Part shown: positions 23,348-32,057 of the stretch, piece after piece
Numbering within the stretch: the stretch's first letter is position 1
Layout: every line of letters starts with the position of its first letter
From: SKPT01 sp040905445
Lineage (GTDB): Bacteria > Planctomycetota > Phycisphaerae > Phycisphaerales > Phycisphaeraceae
Assembly (NCBI GenBank): GCA_040905445.1
Contig: JBBDRN010000049.1
Location: forward strand, 6,902 to 70,901
Direction: 5' to 3'
Length of the DNA stretch: 64,000 nucleotides
The notes under the pieces: model-generated
What the model was told of the DNA's origin: nothing
Database searches by the model: none
Seen by the model: the letters and a program-made list of their open reading frames with translations, nothing else
Made by a program: the position numbers and the translations under genes

Positions 23348-25423
23348 CTAGCGCGACCTGCCGCGCTCCTCGCGCACGTGCACGGCGAAGCTGCGCTCGC
23401 CCTCGATCGCGACGTCCATCGGCACCACCTGCTCCAGCAATTGGTTGAACGGCGTCGCCACCGTGGTCGTCGGCCGGTGGATCATCGCCTGCCGGCTCGA
23501 CGGCAGGTGCGCCAGCTCGCGCCGGCCCACGGCCACACCCTGTTGCGGCAGTTCCATCGTCAGGTACATCGCCGACCGGTTCACGCTCATCGTCTGCTGC
23601 ACCGCCTCGCGCAGGTCGTCGATGCTGCGCACGTGCTGGCGGTGCGGCCGGGCGCGGTTCAACGCCTGCACGTACCGCGACGCTCCCGAGACCGACAGGC
23701 GGTAATCGCCGTCAGGCACGTTGCTCGGGATCGTGATCTGCGTGCGCACCTGCTCGATCGGGCGGCCCCACGGCTCGATCCAGACCGTCACGCCCACCGT
23801 CTCGCCCGGCTCCAGGCGATCGCGGTCCAGCCGCGCCCCGACGATCTGGGCCACCTGCATCTCCGGAACCACCTCGGCACGCAGCGACACGCCCGTCAGG
23901 TGCAGGTTCTGCCACGGGTTCTGCGTCATCGTCGCCACCGGCGGGATCATCTCCAACATGATGCCGAACGCCCCTTCGCCGACCATCATCGAGTCCAGCT
24001 CCAGGCTGTGGCCGTCGGAGAAGTCGAGCTGCCCGGCCAGGTGCAGCGTGTGCTCGACGGGCAGGTCGTGCTGGGCCAGCAGGCTCTCGATGGCCGCCAT
24101 CGTCGCCAGCGTCGGCGTGAGCAGCGGGTGGTCGACGACGTGGTAGTTGAACGTGTGCGGCTCACTGCCGGGCAACTGGACGTCGATGCTCACCGGCGCG
24201 GAGGCGAAGCTGTCGAGGCTCGACTCGCCCATGCGGCCGGCGATGCCCGCCATCTCGTCGGCGAGGATCGCACCCTGCACCGCCAGCGAGCCGGACACCT
24301 TGAAGGAGATGTTCAGCCGCGGGACGATGAAGTGGACGTGGCCGGTGGCCATGGGCATGGCGGTGACCCCCTCGCCGAGCATCGGGTGGCCGAACGCCAG
24401 GACCGTACCATCGTCCAGCACCTCGGTGACCGTGCCGGCGATGGCCCAGTCGACGTTGCCCCAGATGAGCGGGACGCTGAGCACGCCGCCAGGCTCGAGC
24501 GTCAGCTCGTCGATGTTGACGCCCTCGGGCGGGGGCCCGGCCACCGGGCTGAACCGCGAGGCAGGCGCCGGTCCGCCCGACGCCACCGCCGCGAGCCCCA
24601 GCGGCTCGAGCAGCGGACGCAGCAGCGACGCGACCTCGGGCGAGCCGACCGAAAGCGGCAGCAGCAGCGGGCGGACGTCCCCGCCATCACCATCCGTCGG
24701 CAGCGCGCCCGGCGCGGACCCTTGCCGCGCCTCGCCCAGTGCGTCCCCCGCCTCGGGGCCGTCGATCAGCAGCGACCGGGCGGCGTCGAGCTGCAGTCGG
24801 CCCAGCGCCGACGTGTTGCGCTGCCGCGCCATCTGCTCGAGCTGCTGCAGCGTCCGCCGGCCATGCAGCCCCGCGCCGCGGTGATCGGCGAGGCGCCGGC
24901 CCGCGCCGCGGCCATCGATCGCCTCGCCGACGCGGCGCATGTAGACCGCCGGCTGCACGCCGATCATCGGGTCCTTGTTCATCGCGTAGCCGAACGCGAA
25001 CGCCCCCAGCAGCCGCCCGCCCTCGCCCGGCTCGTGGGTCTCGGCCTCGTCATCCGTCCAGAGGTAGATCGGCGAGCCCGACATCCCTTGCGCCGCCCCC
25101 GAGTGCCGCAGCCGCTCATCATCGCTCTCGACCCACACAATCGAGCGCTGCGGCTGGGACATGTGGATCACCGAAAGCACCTCGACGCGGAACGCCTCGA
25201 TCTCCGTGCCGCGGAACACCGTCAGCCCATACCCCTTCATGCCCGGGCGCACCTCGTCGAGCGCGACGATCGGCGGATGATCCTCCACGACGTTCGCCTC
25301 CCCCGCCGGTGCGGGCCCGGGTGCGGTGGCGGCCTCCGCGACCACGGCGGGGCTGACGACGCCCGCGAACAGTGCGGCGGCAAGGGTGAAGCTCGTGGCG
25401 GCGTAGCGGGGCGGGTATTTCAT
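23348..25423 (-). CDS. SpoIVB-like S55 family peptidase, exported
   Basis: The 691-residue protein begins with a signal peptide (SFTLAAALFAGVVSPAVVA). It then has VALDEVRPGMKGYGLTVFRG and EAFRVEVL (residues 53-83), and the GMSGSPIY box (113-120) with the presumed catalytic Ser115. This is the arrangement of S55 peptidases, typified by SpoIVB, which triggers sigmaK activation in Bacillus by regulated intramembrane proteolysis. There is no PDZ domain that I can see. The region around LAFGHPMLGEGVTAMP resembles the second conserved block. The organism does not sporulate as far as phylogeny suggests, so the substrate is unknown. It is upstream of the beta-propeller gene on the same strand. Confidence 0.85.
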   Translation of the reverse strand: MKYPPRYAATSFTLAAALFAGVVSPAVVAEAATAPGPAPAGEANVVEDHPPIVALDEVRPGMKGYGLTVFRGTEIEAFRVEVLSVIHMSQPQRSIVWVESDDERLRHSGAAQGMSGSPIYLWTDDEAETHEPGEGGRLLGAFAFGYAMNKDPMIGVQPAVYMRRVGEAIDGRGAGRRLADHRGAGLHGRRTLQQLEQMARQRNTSALGRLQLDAARSLLIDGPEAGDALGEARQGSAPGALPTDGDGGDVRPLLLPLSVGSPEVASLLRPLLEPLGLAAVASGGPAPASRFSPVAGPPPEGVNIDELTLEPGGVLSVPLIWGNVDWAIAGTVTEVLDDGTVLAFGHPMLGEGVTAMPMATGHVHFIVPRLNISFKVSGSLAVQGAILADEMAGIAGRMGESSLDSFASAPVSIDVQLPGSEPHTFNYHVVDHPLLTPTLATMAAIESLLAQHDLPVEHTLHLAGQLDFSDGHSLELDSMMVGEGAFGIMLEMIPPVATMTQNPWQNLHLTGVSLRAEVVPEMQVAQIVGARLDRDRLEPGETVGVTVWIEPWGRPIEQVRTQITIPSNVPDGDYRLSVSGASRYVQALNRARPHRQHVRSIDDLREAVQQTMSVNRSAMYLTMELPQQGVAVGRRELAHLPSSRQAMIHRPTTTVATPFNQLLEQVVPMDVAIEGERSFAVHVREERGRSR

Positions 25424-25543
25424 GGTGAGCCTCGGGCAGGACGGCGGAAGAGGCGTCGCCCTGCCGGTGTCATGGGCGGTCGGGAAGAATCTGCGGGCCG
25501 TGCGACATCATCTCGACAGGTGTTCTAAACGCCGACACCCGCA

Positions 25544-25572
25544 TTGACAAGCCTACGAGGCGCGGGGATACT
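25544..25572 (+). promoter_or_regulatory. Strong promoter upstream of rnc
   Basis: TTGACA (25544-25549), 17 bases, then GATACT (25567-25572). The implied leader before rnc is about 185 bases, GC-rich and able to fold, for example CGGCCCTGCGGCCCGGGCCCG near 25590. E. coli rnc is autoregulated through cleavage of its leader; the same here is only a possibility. Confidence 0.7.
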
Positions 25573-25762
25573 CAGTTCGTCGCTGTTCTGCCGGCCCTGC
25601 GGCCCGGGCCCGCAGCCCCGCCAGGACACCGGCGTCAGGTCCGTCGGCCCCCGCTCCGACAGCCGGGCCAACCACGCGGGCATCGATCTTCACCTATCGG
25701 CCGGCTCCCGCTCATCGCGCCACAGCCGGCCCCGCGCCACGCGACCCAACGCCCGGGCATGG

Positions 25763-26545
25763 ATGCTCGTTCCGATGCAGGAATACGCTGCCGACGTCCT
25801 GGGCTATCGCTTTCAGAACCCCGAGTTGCTCGAGGAGGCCCTGACGCACGCCTCCAGCGCCGGCCACCGCCTCCAGAGCAACGAACGCCTCGAGTTCCTC
25901 GGCGACGCGGTGCTCGGGTTCGTCGTCTGCGAGTACATCTTCAGCGCCTTCCCGGAGCTGCTCGAAGGCGAGTTGACCAAGATCAAGAGCGCGGTCGTCT
26001 CCCGCCGCATCTGCGCGCTCATCAGCCAGGGCCTCGAGCTCGTCGAGCGGTTGACGCTGGGCAAGGGGATGGCGGGCCGGCCGGAGCTGCCTTCCAGCAT
26101 CGCCGCGGCGGTGTTCGAGTCGGTCATCGGCGCGATGTACCTCGACGGCGGCCTGGACCCGGCGCGGCGCTTCATCCTGGAGCACGTCAGGCCCTACATC
26201 GACGAGGCGGCCGCGTCCGCCCATCAGCAGAACTTCAAGAGCGTCCTCCAGCAATACGCCCAGCGGCACCTGCCCGCGAACCCCGCCTACCTGCTGCTCG
26301 ACGAGAAGGGGCCCGACCACGCCAAGGCGTTCGAGGTCTGCGTCGAGCTGCAGGGCAGGCGCCACGGCTCGGCGTGGGCCAACTCCAAGAAGGAAGCCGA
26401 ACAGCAGGCCGCCCTGATCGCCCTGACCGAGCTGGGCCTCGCCGACGTCGACGACGAGGGCCGCGTGCATCTGCGCGGCGCAGCCATCGACGCGGCGCAG
26501 CGCCAAGCCACGCCGGACGACGACGCGCAGATGAACAACGTGTAG
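25763..26545 (+). CDS. rnc: Ribonuclease III
   Basis: The 260-residue double-strand-specific endoribonuclease processes rRNA precursors and structured mRNAs. It has the catalytic signature NERLEFLGDAVLG (residues 44-56) and the second acidic cluster AAVFESVIGAMYLDGG. A C-terminal double-stranded-RNA-binding domain is present (NFKSVLQQYAQ, ending SKKEAEQQAALIALTELG). About 30 residues extend past the dsRBD. The frame is open far upstream, but ATG 25763 (or ATG 25775) fits the family N-terminus. No Shine-Dalgarno is evident. It faces the DUF2934 gene across a family A repeat. Confidence 0.95.
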   Translation: MLVPMQEYAADVLGYRFQNPELLEEALTHASSAGHRLQSNERLEFLGDAVLGFVVCEYIFSAFPELLEGELTKIKSAVVSRRICALISQGLELVERLTLGKGMAGRPELPSSIAAAVFESVIGAMYLDGGLDPARRFILEHVRPYIDEAAASAHQQNFKSVLQQYAQRHLPANPAYLLLDEKGPDHAKAFEVCVELQGRRHGSAWANSKKEAEQQAALIALTELGLADVDDEGRVHLRGAAIDAAQRQATPDDDAQMNNV

Positions 26546-26574
26546 CGCGCCGTCAAGCCGCTCGCAGCGCAGTG

Positions 26575-26663
26575 GGTGGCACTGACAAGCGGAGTCTTCG
26601 GAGCTTGTCAGTGGAATGGCAGCCAACACTGACAAGGCCGAAGACGGCCTTGTCAGTGCCACC
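26575..26663. repeat. Family A double hairpin between convergent rnc and the DUF2934 gene
   Basis: GGTGGCACTGACAAGC...GCTTGTCAGTG and ACACTGACAAGGCCG...CGGCCTTGTCAGTGCCACC. The two hairpins are the same pair as at 1831-1920 but in the other order, that is, the whole element is inverted. Confidence 0.85.
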
Positions 26664-26685
26664 CGCCGTGGGCTTTCCCCGGGGT

Positions 26686-26991
26686 TCACCGTCGGACGCG
26701 GTGGAGTTCCATCTCCGCCTCGTGCCAGTTCTGCTGGTCGAGGCCCGTCGGCCGCCCCTTGGACAGCCATATCTCGTAGGCTCGCTGGGCGATCTGCTCA
26801 CGCGTGACCGGTGCGGCCGGCGTGGCAGCGCTGTGGCCGGCAGCCTTCGACTTCGCCTTCGCCTTTGCCGTGGCAGCCGCGGCGGAGGCCGCGGGCGTGG
26901 TGGGCGTCGCGGGTGGGGTGGTGGGTGTGGCGGGGGTGGGTTTGGCGGCGCTCTTGGTCGCTCGCCTGGCGGTCTTCGACGACTTGCCCAT
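26686..26991 (-). CDS. DUF2934 domain protein
   Basis: The 101-residue protein has a basic, Ala/Thr/Pro-rich N-terminal half (KPTPATPTTPPATPTTP, encoded by a tandem repeat) and a C-terminal DUF2934 domain (TREQIAQRAYEIWLSKGRP, then DQQNWHEAEMEL). DUF2934 is a short helical domain of unknown function common in high-GC proteobacteria and planctomycetes. The lysine/alanine-rich N-terminus resembles histone-H1-like tails, so nucleic-acid binding is conceivable. AAAGGA precedes ATG 26991. It lies downstream of bcp on the same strand. Confidence 0.8.
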   Translation of the reverse strand: MGKSSKTARRATKSAAKPTPATPTTPPATPTTPAASAAAATAKAKAKSKAAGHSAATPAAPVTREQIAQRAYEIWLSKGRPTGLDQQNWHEAEMELHRVRR

Positions 26992-27116
26992 CGCTGAGCA
27001 TCCTTTCGGGTAACAGGGCCCCAGGCTCCTGGCGTCGCGCCTGTGGCGACGCCGTCCGGCTGTTTTATCGGACGCCGCGCCTGCCCGCGCTGAAAAACCG
27101 CCGCCGCCGCGCCCGG

Positions 27117-27605
27117 TTACGTCAGCGCGTCGACCTTGGCGACGATCTCCGCCGCGTGCTCGTCCACCTTGACCTTGTCCCAGCGGTGCGCCACCTCGCC
27201 CACCGGGTCGACGAGATACGTCGTCCGCGCCACGCCCATGAACGTGCGGCCATAGAGCGACCGCTCCTGCCACACGCCGTAGCGCTGACACACGCTCACG
27301 CTCGTGTCCGCCAGCAGCGGGAAATCGAGCTCGTACTTGTCGGCGAAGCGGGCGTGCGAGGCTTCGTCGTCCGGGCTCACGCCCAGCACGACCACGCCGC
27401 GGCGCACGAGATCGTCGCGGGCGTCCCGAAACGCGCACGCCTCGCGCGTGCAGCCGGGCGTGTCGTCCTTCGGGTAGAAGTAGAGCACGACCCAGCGACC
27501 GCGATGGTCGGCCAGCCGGTGCGTGCGCCCGAACTGGTCGCTGAGCGTGAAGTCCGGGGCGGGGTCGCCGGGGTCGACGGGGCGGGAGGCGCGGCTGGTG
27601 CCCAT
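27117..27605 (-). CDS. bcp: Thioredoxin-dependent peroxiredoxin (BCP)
   Basis: The 162-residue cytoplasmic peroxidase reduces hydrogen peroxide and organic hydroperoxides. The peroxidatic cysteine lies in DDTPGCTREACAFRD (about residues 48-62). The resolving cysteine is five residues on, within the same helix, as in atypical 2-Cys BCPs. The motif DFTLSDQFGRTHRL at the N-terminus and the TTYLVDPVGEV strand are typical. AGGAG lies upstream of ATG 27605. It is divergent from the vWFA operon with about 140 bases between. Confidence 0.95.
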   Translation of the reverse strand: MGTSRASRPVDPGDPAPDFTLSDQFGRTHRLADHRGRWVVLYFYPKDDTPGCTREACAFRDARDDLVRRGVVVLGVSPDDEASHARFADKYELDFPLLADTSVSVCQRYGVWQERSLYGRTFMGVARTTYLVDPVGEVAHRWDKVKVDEHAAEIVAKVDALT

Positions 27606-27747
27606 GGCGGGGGTGCTCCTGGCGGCGGTAGAATGGCGGTATCGTACGGCAGGTGGGCGGGCCGATCATCTGACGCGCGCGGCGGAATCCACGAAGCCTG
27701 CGGCGTGCCATCCGCGGGCTTGCCCCGGTCGAGAGGGATCTGGAGCG

Positions 27748-29865
27748 ATGCCCCTGAGCGCTGTGCTGGCGAGCCTTGTTTTTGCCGCCCCCGTCTGGGC
27801 CCTGGCGCTCCCGGCCGCGCTGCTGCCGTTGCTCGCGCACCTGCTGACGCGCTGGCGGGCGCGCGTGGTGAGCTTTCCGCCGGCCCGCCTGGTCGCGGAC
27901 GTCGCCGCCCGGACGCGACGCCTCGACCGCCCCCGGCAGCGGGCGCTGCTCGCCCTGCGCGTCGCCGCGCTGGCGCTAATCGTCGCCGCATTCATGCAGC
28001 CACGGTGGCGGCCGGCGGCGGAGGCGGGCGAAGCCGCCAACGGCCGGACGCTCATCATCGTGCTGGATCGCTCCGCGTCGACGCAGCGGGCTGCGGGCGG
28101 GGCCCTGCTCTTTGACGAGGCGAAACGTCGCGCGCTGGCGGCGCTCGAGACGCTCGAGCCGGGGCGCGACCGCGCCGGCGTCGTGCTGCTCGACGCCGCG
28201 CCGCGCCCCGTCCTGCCGGAGTTGACGCGCGACCCGGCCGCGCTCGCCCAGCGCATCGCTCGGCTGGAACCGACCCATGAGCGCGCGGACGCAGCCGGGG
28301 CGCTCGCCGAGGTGCAGCGGCTCATCGACGCGGCTCCGGACGGCCCCGCGGACGTGCGCGTGCTGCTGTTCACCGACGTGCAGCGCACCGCCTGGCCCGC
28401 GGCCGCGCGACAGCGGCTGGCGCAACTCGGCGCGACGTTGACCGACGTCGGCGGGCACGCGCCCAACGTCGCCGCCCACGACGTGCGCGTCGCGCCAGCC
28501 TCGCCGATGGTCGCGACGCCGGCCACGGTGACCGCCCGCGTGGCCAACCATGGCGACGAGCCGGCCGACGTGACGCTGCGCCTGCTCCTGCATCCGCGAG
28601 GCGAGGAGGTCGCCCACCAGCGTGTGCGCGTGCCGGCGTTCGACGCGGCCGCGGTGCGATTCGACGCGGTGTTCGATCGGCCCGGCCGGCATGGCGTGGA
28701 GGTGGCGCTGGCGCCCGGGCGTGTCGATGCGCTGCCCGCCGACGACGCGGCCGGCGTGGTCGTCGACGTGCGGGCGTGGCAGCGCGTGTCGCTTATTACG
28801 GCCGCGGATGCGGGCGATGCGCGCACGGCCGCGTACCACCTGACGCGGGCGCTGGCGCCGACGGGGCAGCGCGATGACCACGGCAGGGGTATTGATGTGG
28901 TGGGGCGCGAGCATGCCGCGGATCCGGACGCGGTCGTGGTGATCGTCGAGGCGGGCTCGCTCGATGGTGACACGCTCGCGGCCCTCGCCCGCCGGCTGCG
29001 CGAGCCGGGCGCGGCCGGGCTGCTGTGGATCGCCGACGACGCGGCCGCGGCGGCAAGCATCCAGCAGCTCGCTGACGAACACGCCACCACTCTCCCCGCC
29101 ACGCCCGCCACCGCCGCCACGTCCGCCATCGCCCGGGCCGGCAACGATGACGAACGGCCAGTCCGCCTCGGCGAGGTCGCATTCGATCGTCCGCCATTCG
29201 ACGCACTGCCCGGCGGTGGGCGATCGGCCCTCGTCGAGATGCGCTTTCCGCAGGTCGCCGACCTGCCTGCGCCGCGCGAAGCGGTGCGGGCGCGGCTGCG
29301 CGACGGGCGGCCGCTGCTCGTCGTCGGGCCGGCGCGGGACGACGCCGGCACGCTGCTGTCGGGCGGCCACGTGGCGATCTGGACCGCCGCGCTGACACTC
29401 CTCGCGGGCGATCCGCTGCTCGTGCCGCTGCTGCACGAGTTGGTGCGTGAACTCGCGGACGTCGGCGAGGCCGGCGCGACGCTGCATCCCGGCGACGCGA
29501 TCGACGCCGGCGAGGGCGCGGCTGCGCTGCTTGATCCGGCCGGCACGGCGGTTAACGCGCGCACGGCCGCCCGGCTCGCGCTGCCGGGGCGGTACCGCGA
29601 CGGCGACGGCGAACCGGCGGTCTGGGTGAACGTCGACCCGGCGGAGAGCGACCTCCGCCGCGCGCCCGCGCTCGGCGCCACGAGGGATGCGATTGCGGGG
29701 CCGACGTTTGTGCTCCACGTCGAGGCGATCGAGCTCTGGCCCGCGATCCTGGTCGTGGCGATGCTCGCGCTGATCGTCGAGCCCGTCCTGGCGCGGCGCG
29801 GGGCCGGCGCGGGGCATGATGCGAGGCATGTGGCGGGGGCGGGGGAGGTTGACGATGTGGTTTGA
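27748..29865 (+). CDS. BatA-type membrane protein with vWFA-like domain
   Basis: The 705-residue protein begins with the BatA N-terminal double-membrane-segment module (VWALALPAALLPLLAHLLTRW, split here; then LALRVAALALIVAAFMQPRW). A von Willebrand A domain follows, with MIDAS-like IIVLDRSASTQ (about residues 104-114) and LFTDVQRTA. The middle holds beta-sandwich and glutamine-amidotransferase-like segments, and one membrane helix lies near the C-terminus (ILVVAMLALIVEPVL). Such proteins in planctomycetes and Bacteroidetes accompany MoxR ATPases and are thought to form envelope complexes. Here it starts a four-gene operon. ATG 27748 has GGGA/GGAG close upstream. Confidence 0.82.
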   Translation: MPLSAVLASLVFAAPVWALALPAALLPLLAHLLTRWRARVVSFPPARLVADVAARTRRLDRPRQRALLALRVAALALIVAAFMQPRWRPAAEAGEAANGRTLIIVLDRSASTQRAAGGALLFDEAKRRALAALETLEPGRDRAGVVLLDAAPRPVLPELTRDPAALAQRIARLEPTHERADAAGALAEVQRLIDAAPDGPADVRVLLFTDVQRTAWPAAARQRLAQLGATLTDVGGHAPNVAAHDVRVAPASPMVATPATVTARVANHGDEPADVTLRLLLHPRGEEVAHQRVRVPAFDAAAVRFDAVFDRPGRHGVEVALAPGRVDALPADDAAGVVVDVRAWQRVSLITAADAGDARTAAYHLTRALAPTGQRDDHGRGIDVVGREHAADPDAVVVIVEAGSLDGDTLAALARRLREPGAAGLLWIADDAAAAASIQQLADEHATTLPATPATAATSAIARAGNDDERPVRLGEVAFDRPPFDALPGGGRSALVEMRFPQVADLPAPREAVRARLRDGRPLLVVGPARDDAGTLLSGGHVAIWTAALTLLAGDPLLVPLLHELVRELADVGEAGATLHPGDAIDAGEGAAALLDPAGTAVNARTAARLALPGRYRDGDGEPAVWVNVDPAESDLRRAPALGATRDAIAGPTFVLHVEAIELWPAILVVAMLALIVEPVLARRGAGAGHDARHVAGAGEVDDVV

Positions 29866-31987
29866 GAACGTCGACGCCTATCGGCCGGTGGTGCCGCCGC
29901 TGCTGCTTGCGGCCCTCGTTGCCGCGGCCGTGGCCACCGCCGTCTGGCGCGGGTGGCACGAGCGGTCCGGGCCCGGAGTCGCGGCGCAGCGCGTCATGTT
30001 GGCGTCGCGTGTTGCGGCGCTGGCCGCGCTGGCGTGGCTGATCGCCGGGCCGAGCGTTGTCGAGCGAGGCCGCGTGGACGGTGCTGCCGCGCCGGCAATG
30101 CAGGTCGTCGCGCTGGTCGACACCTCGGCGAGCATGAACGAGCCCGCGGGCGACGGCGCGACGCGGTGGGACGTCGCGACGCGCTGGATCGAGGCGATGA
30201 ACGCCGAAACCCGTGCCGGCCGTGGACCTGGTGCGAGCGTGCTCGCGCGATTTGACGAGCGCGTCAGTGAAATCGCCTGGGCGGATGCGGCCGGGCTCGA
30301 GCCGGTCGGCGAGGAAACGCGCCTGCTTGACGCTGTCGAGCAGATGGCAGCACGGGCCGGGCGCGGCGCGGTGCTGGTGGTGATCAGCGATGGTCACGAC
30401 ACGCACCATCGCGAAGGCGACGTCCGGCGTGTGGCGGGTGTGGCGGGTGTGGCGGGCGCGCGGGGTCAGCGCGTGGTGGCGGTGCCCATCGCGGTCGCGA
30501 GCGACGAGGCGCGCCCGCGACTGGCGATGCAGGCCTTGCCGGAGGCGGACGTCGTCCGCCGCGGCGAGTCGACGCACATCGCCGTGATGCTCGCCGCGCC
30601 GGGCCTGGTCGGCCGCGACGTAGACATCGAGCTTCTCGACGAGGCCAACACGGTCGTCGTCGAGCGTCGCGTGACGCTCTCGGACGAGCCGGGGCAGGTG
30701 GCGCGCCTGCCGGTAACACCCGGCGACGCGCCCGGTGCGGCCGTGCGCGTCTATCACGTGCGTGCCGCCGCGCGCGATGATGCGGGCCGAGTGGCGGAGG
30801 TGGCGGGTGCGGAGGTGGTGGGCGTGGCGGTGCAGGTGGTTGATGAGCCGGTGCGCGTGCTGCTGCTGGAGGGTCAGCCGGGGTGGTCGAGTCGGTTCCT
30901 GGCGCGGCTGCTCGAGGACGAGCCCGGTGTGGAGCTTACGGCCGTGCACCGCATCGCCAGTCAGCGCCGATTGGTGATGCAGCCAAGCGGCACGGCACCG
31001 GCGAGCGTGGACGAGTTGATCGGCGACGGGTTGCGGCGCTTCGACGTGGTCGTGCTCGGCCGGGCGGTCGACCAGCTCGTCGGGCCGGGCTTTGCCGAGC
31101 GCGTGGCCGCCGCCGACGTGGCGCTGCTCGCCTCGCGCGGGGCGACGGGCCACGCCGGGCTCGACGCGCTGCTGCCGGCCGTCGGTGATGATGGGCTCGC
31201 GGCGTCGGCGCCCGCCGGCGCGCTGCCGGGTTGGCTGCGCGATGCGTGGACGGTGATGTATGGGGTTGCGGGCGACGCGCCGCCGCGCGGTGCCGCGTCC
31301 ACGACGGGCGAGGTGCGGTCGCTGCACGTCACCGGTGACGCGGCGGCGTGGTGGCGCGGCCTGATGCGCGGCAGCGATGGGTCGACGCAGCCGCAGCGCG
31401 CGGCCTCGCGGTTCTGGGGCGGCGCGGTGCGATGGCTGGCCACCGGTGAGGCGGCGATGCGCACGCGGCTGCGGCTGGCGCGGGCGCACGTTCAGCCGGG
31501 CGAGGACGTCGGCGTCTACGTGGAGCTCGGCGATACGATCGACCGCGATGCGGCAGGCCGGTGGCGTATCGAGGCGACCGCGCCCGACGGGCAGGTGCGC
31601 GCGGTCGCGCTGTCGGCGACATCCGGCCCGGTCGTGCGTCAACTGCACACCACCTACCGGCCCGAGCAGCCCGGCCTGCACCGCTTGCGGTTGACCGGTG
31701 AGGGGGTTGAAGCGGTGACGGGGCTGAGTGTGGGCCACCGCGCGGCCGAGCGGCTGGACATGTCGCCCCGGCCGGACGTGCTCGTCACGCTCGCCGAGGC
31801 GACGGGCGGGCGCGTGCTGTCGCCGGGCGACCCGCAGGCGTTGCATCAATACCTCGCGGAACTCGCCGACGCCCGGCGAACGGTCGAGCGGCTGCGCTAC
31901 GATCCCGCCCGGCCGGGTGTGCTGGCGTTGATCCTTGGTGCACTGGCGGCCGAGTGGTTCGCCCGGCGGTGGCGCGGGCTGGCGTGA
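29855..31987 (+). CDS. Membrane-anchored vWFA-domain protein
   Basis: The 710-residue protein has two N-terminal membrane helices (VPPLLLAALVAAAVATAV and SRVAALAALAWLIAGPSVV). A vWFA domain follows with an intact MIDAS DTSAS motif (VVALVDTSASMNEP) and LVVISDGHDTHH. The rest is beta-rich and likely extracytoplasmic. GGGGAGG precedes ATG 29855, which overlaps the previous gene by 11 bases, so the two are coupled. Part of the vWFA domain (VAGVAGVAGARG, near 30430) is encoded by a 9-base GTGGCGGGT tandem repeat. It probably partners the BatA-like protein upstream; the function is unknown. Confidence 0.82.
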   Translation: MWFENVDAYRPVVPPLLLAALVAAAVATAVWRGWHERSGPGVAAQRVMLASRVAALAALAWLIAGPSVVERGRVDGAAAPAMQVVALVDTSASMNEPAGDGATRWDVATRWIEAMNAETRAGRGPGASVLARFDERVSEIAWADAAGLEPVGEETRLLDAVEQMAARAGRGAVLVVISDGHDTHHREGDVRRVAGVAGVAGARGQRVVAVPIAVASDEARPRLAMQALPEADVVRRGESTHIAVMLAAPGLVGRDVDIELLDEANTVVVERRVTLSDEPGQVARLPVTPGDAPGAAVRVYHVRAAARDDAGRVAEVAGAEVVGVAVQVVDEPVRVLLLEGQPGWSSRFLARLLEDEPGVELTAVHRIASQRRLVMQPSGTAPASVDELIGDGLRRFDVVVLGRAVDQLVGPGFAERVAAADVALLASRGATGHAGLDALLPAVGDDGLAASAPAGALPGWLRDAWTVMYGVAGDAPPRGAASTTGEVRSLHVTGDAAAWWRGLMRGSDGSTQPQRAASRFWGGAVRWLATGEAAMRTRLRLARAHVQPGEDVGVYVELGDTIDRDAAGRWRIEATAPDGQVRAVALSATSGPVVRQLHTTYRPEQPGLHRLRLTGEGVEAVTGLSVGHRAAERLDMSPRPDVLVTLAEATGGRVLSPGDPQALHQYLAELADARRTVERLRYDPARPGVLALILGALAAEWFARRWRGLA

Positions 31988-32057
31988 GCGACAAGCCCCC
32001 GGCCGGTATGGTTCGTGTGCATCCATTGTTCGTGACAGTTGCCAGGGCGACGATCTG

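Noticed and set aside
27523..27747. N-terminal extension of the BatA-type gene
   Set aside because: The frame is open upstream, but it overlaps bcp antisense and the BatA module begins at the ATG 27748 with its own ribosome-binding site.
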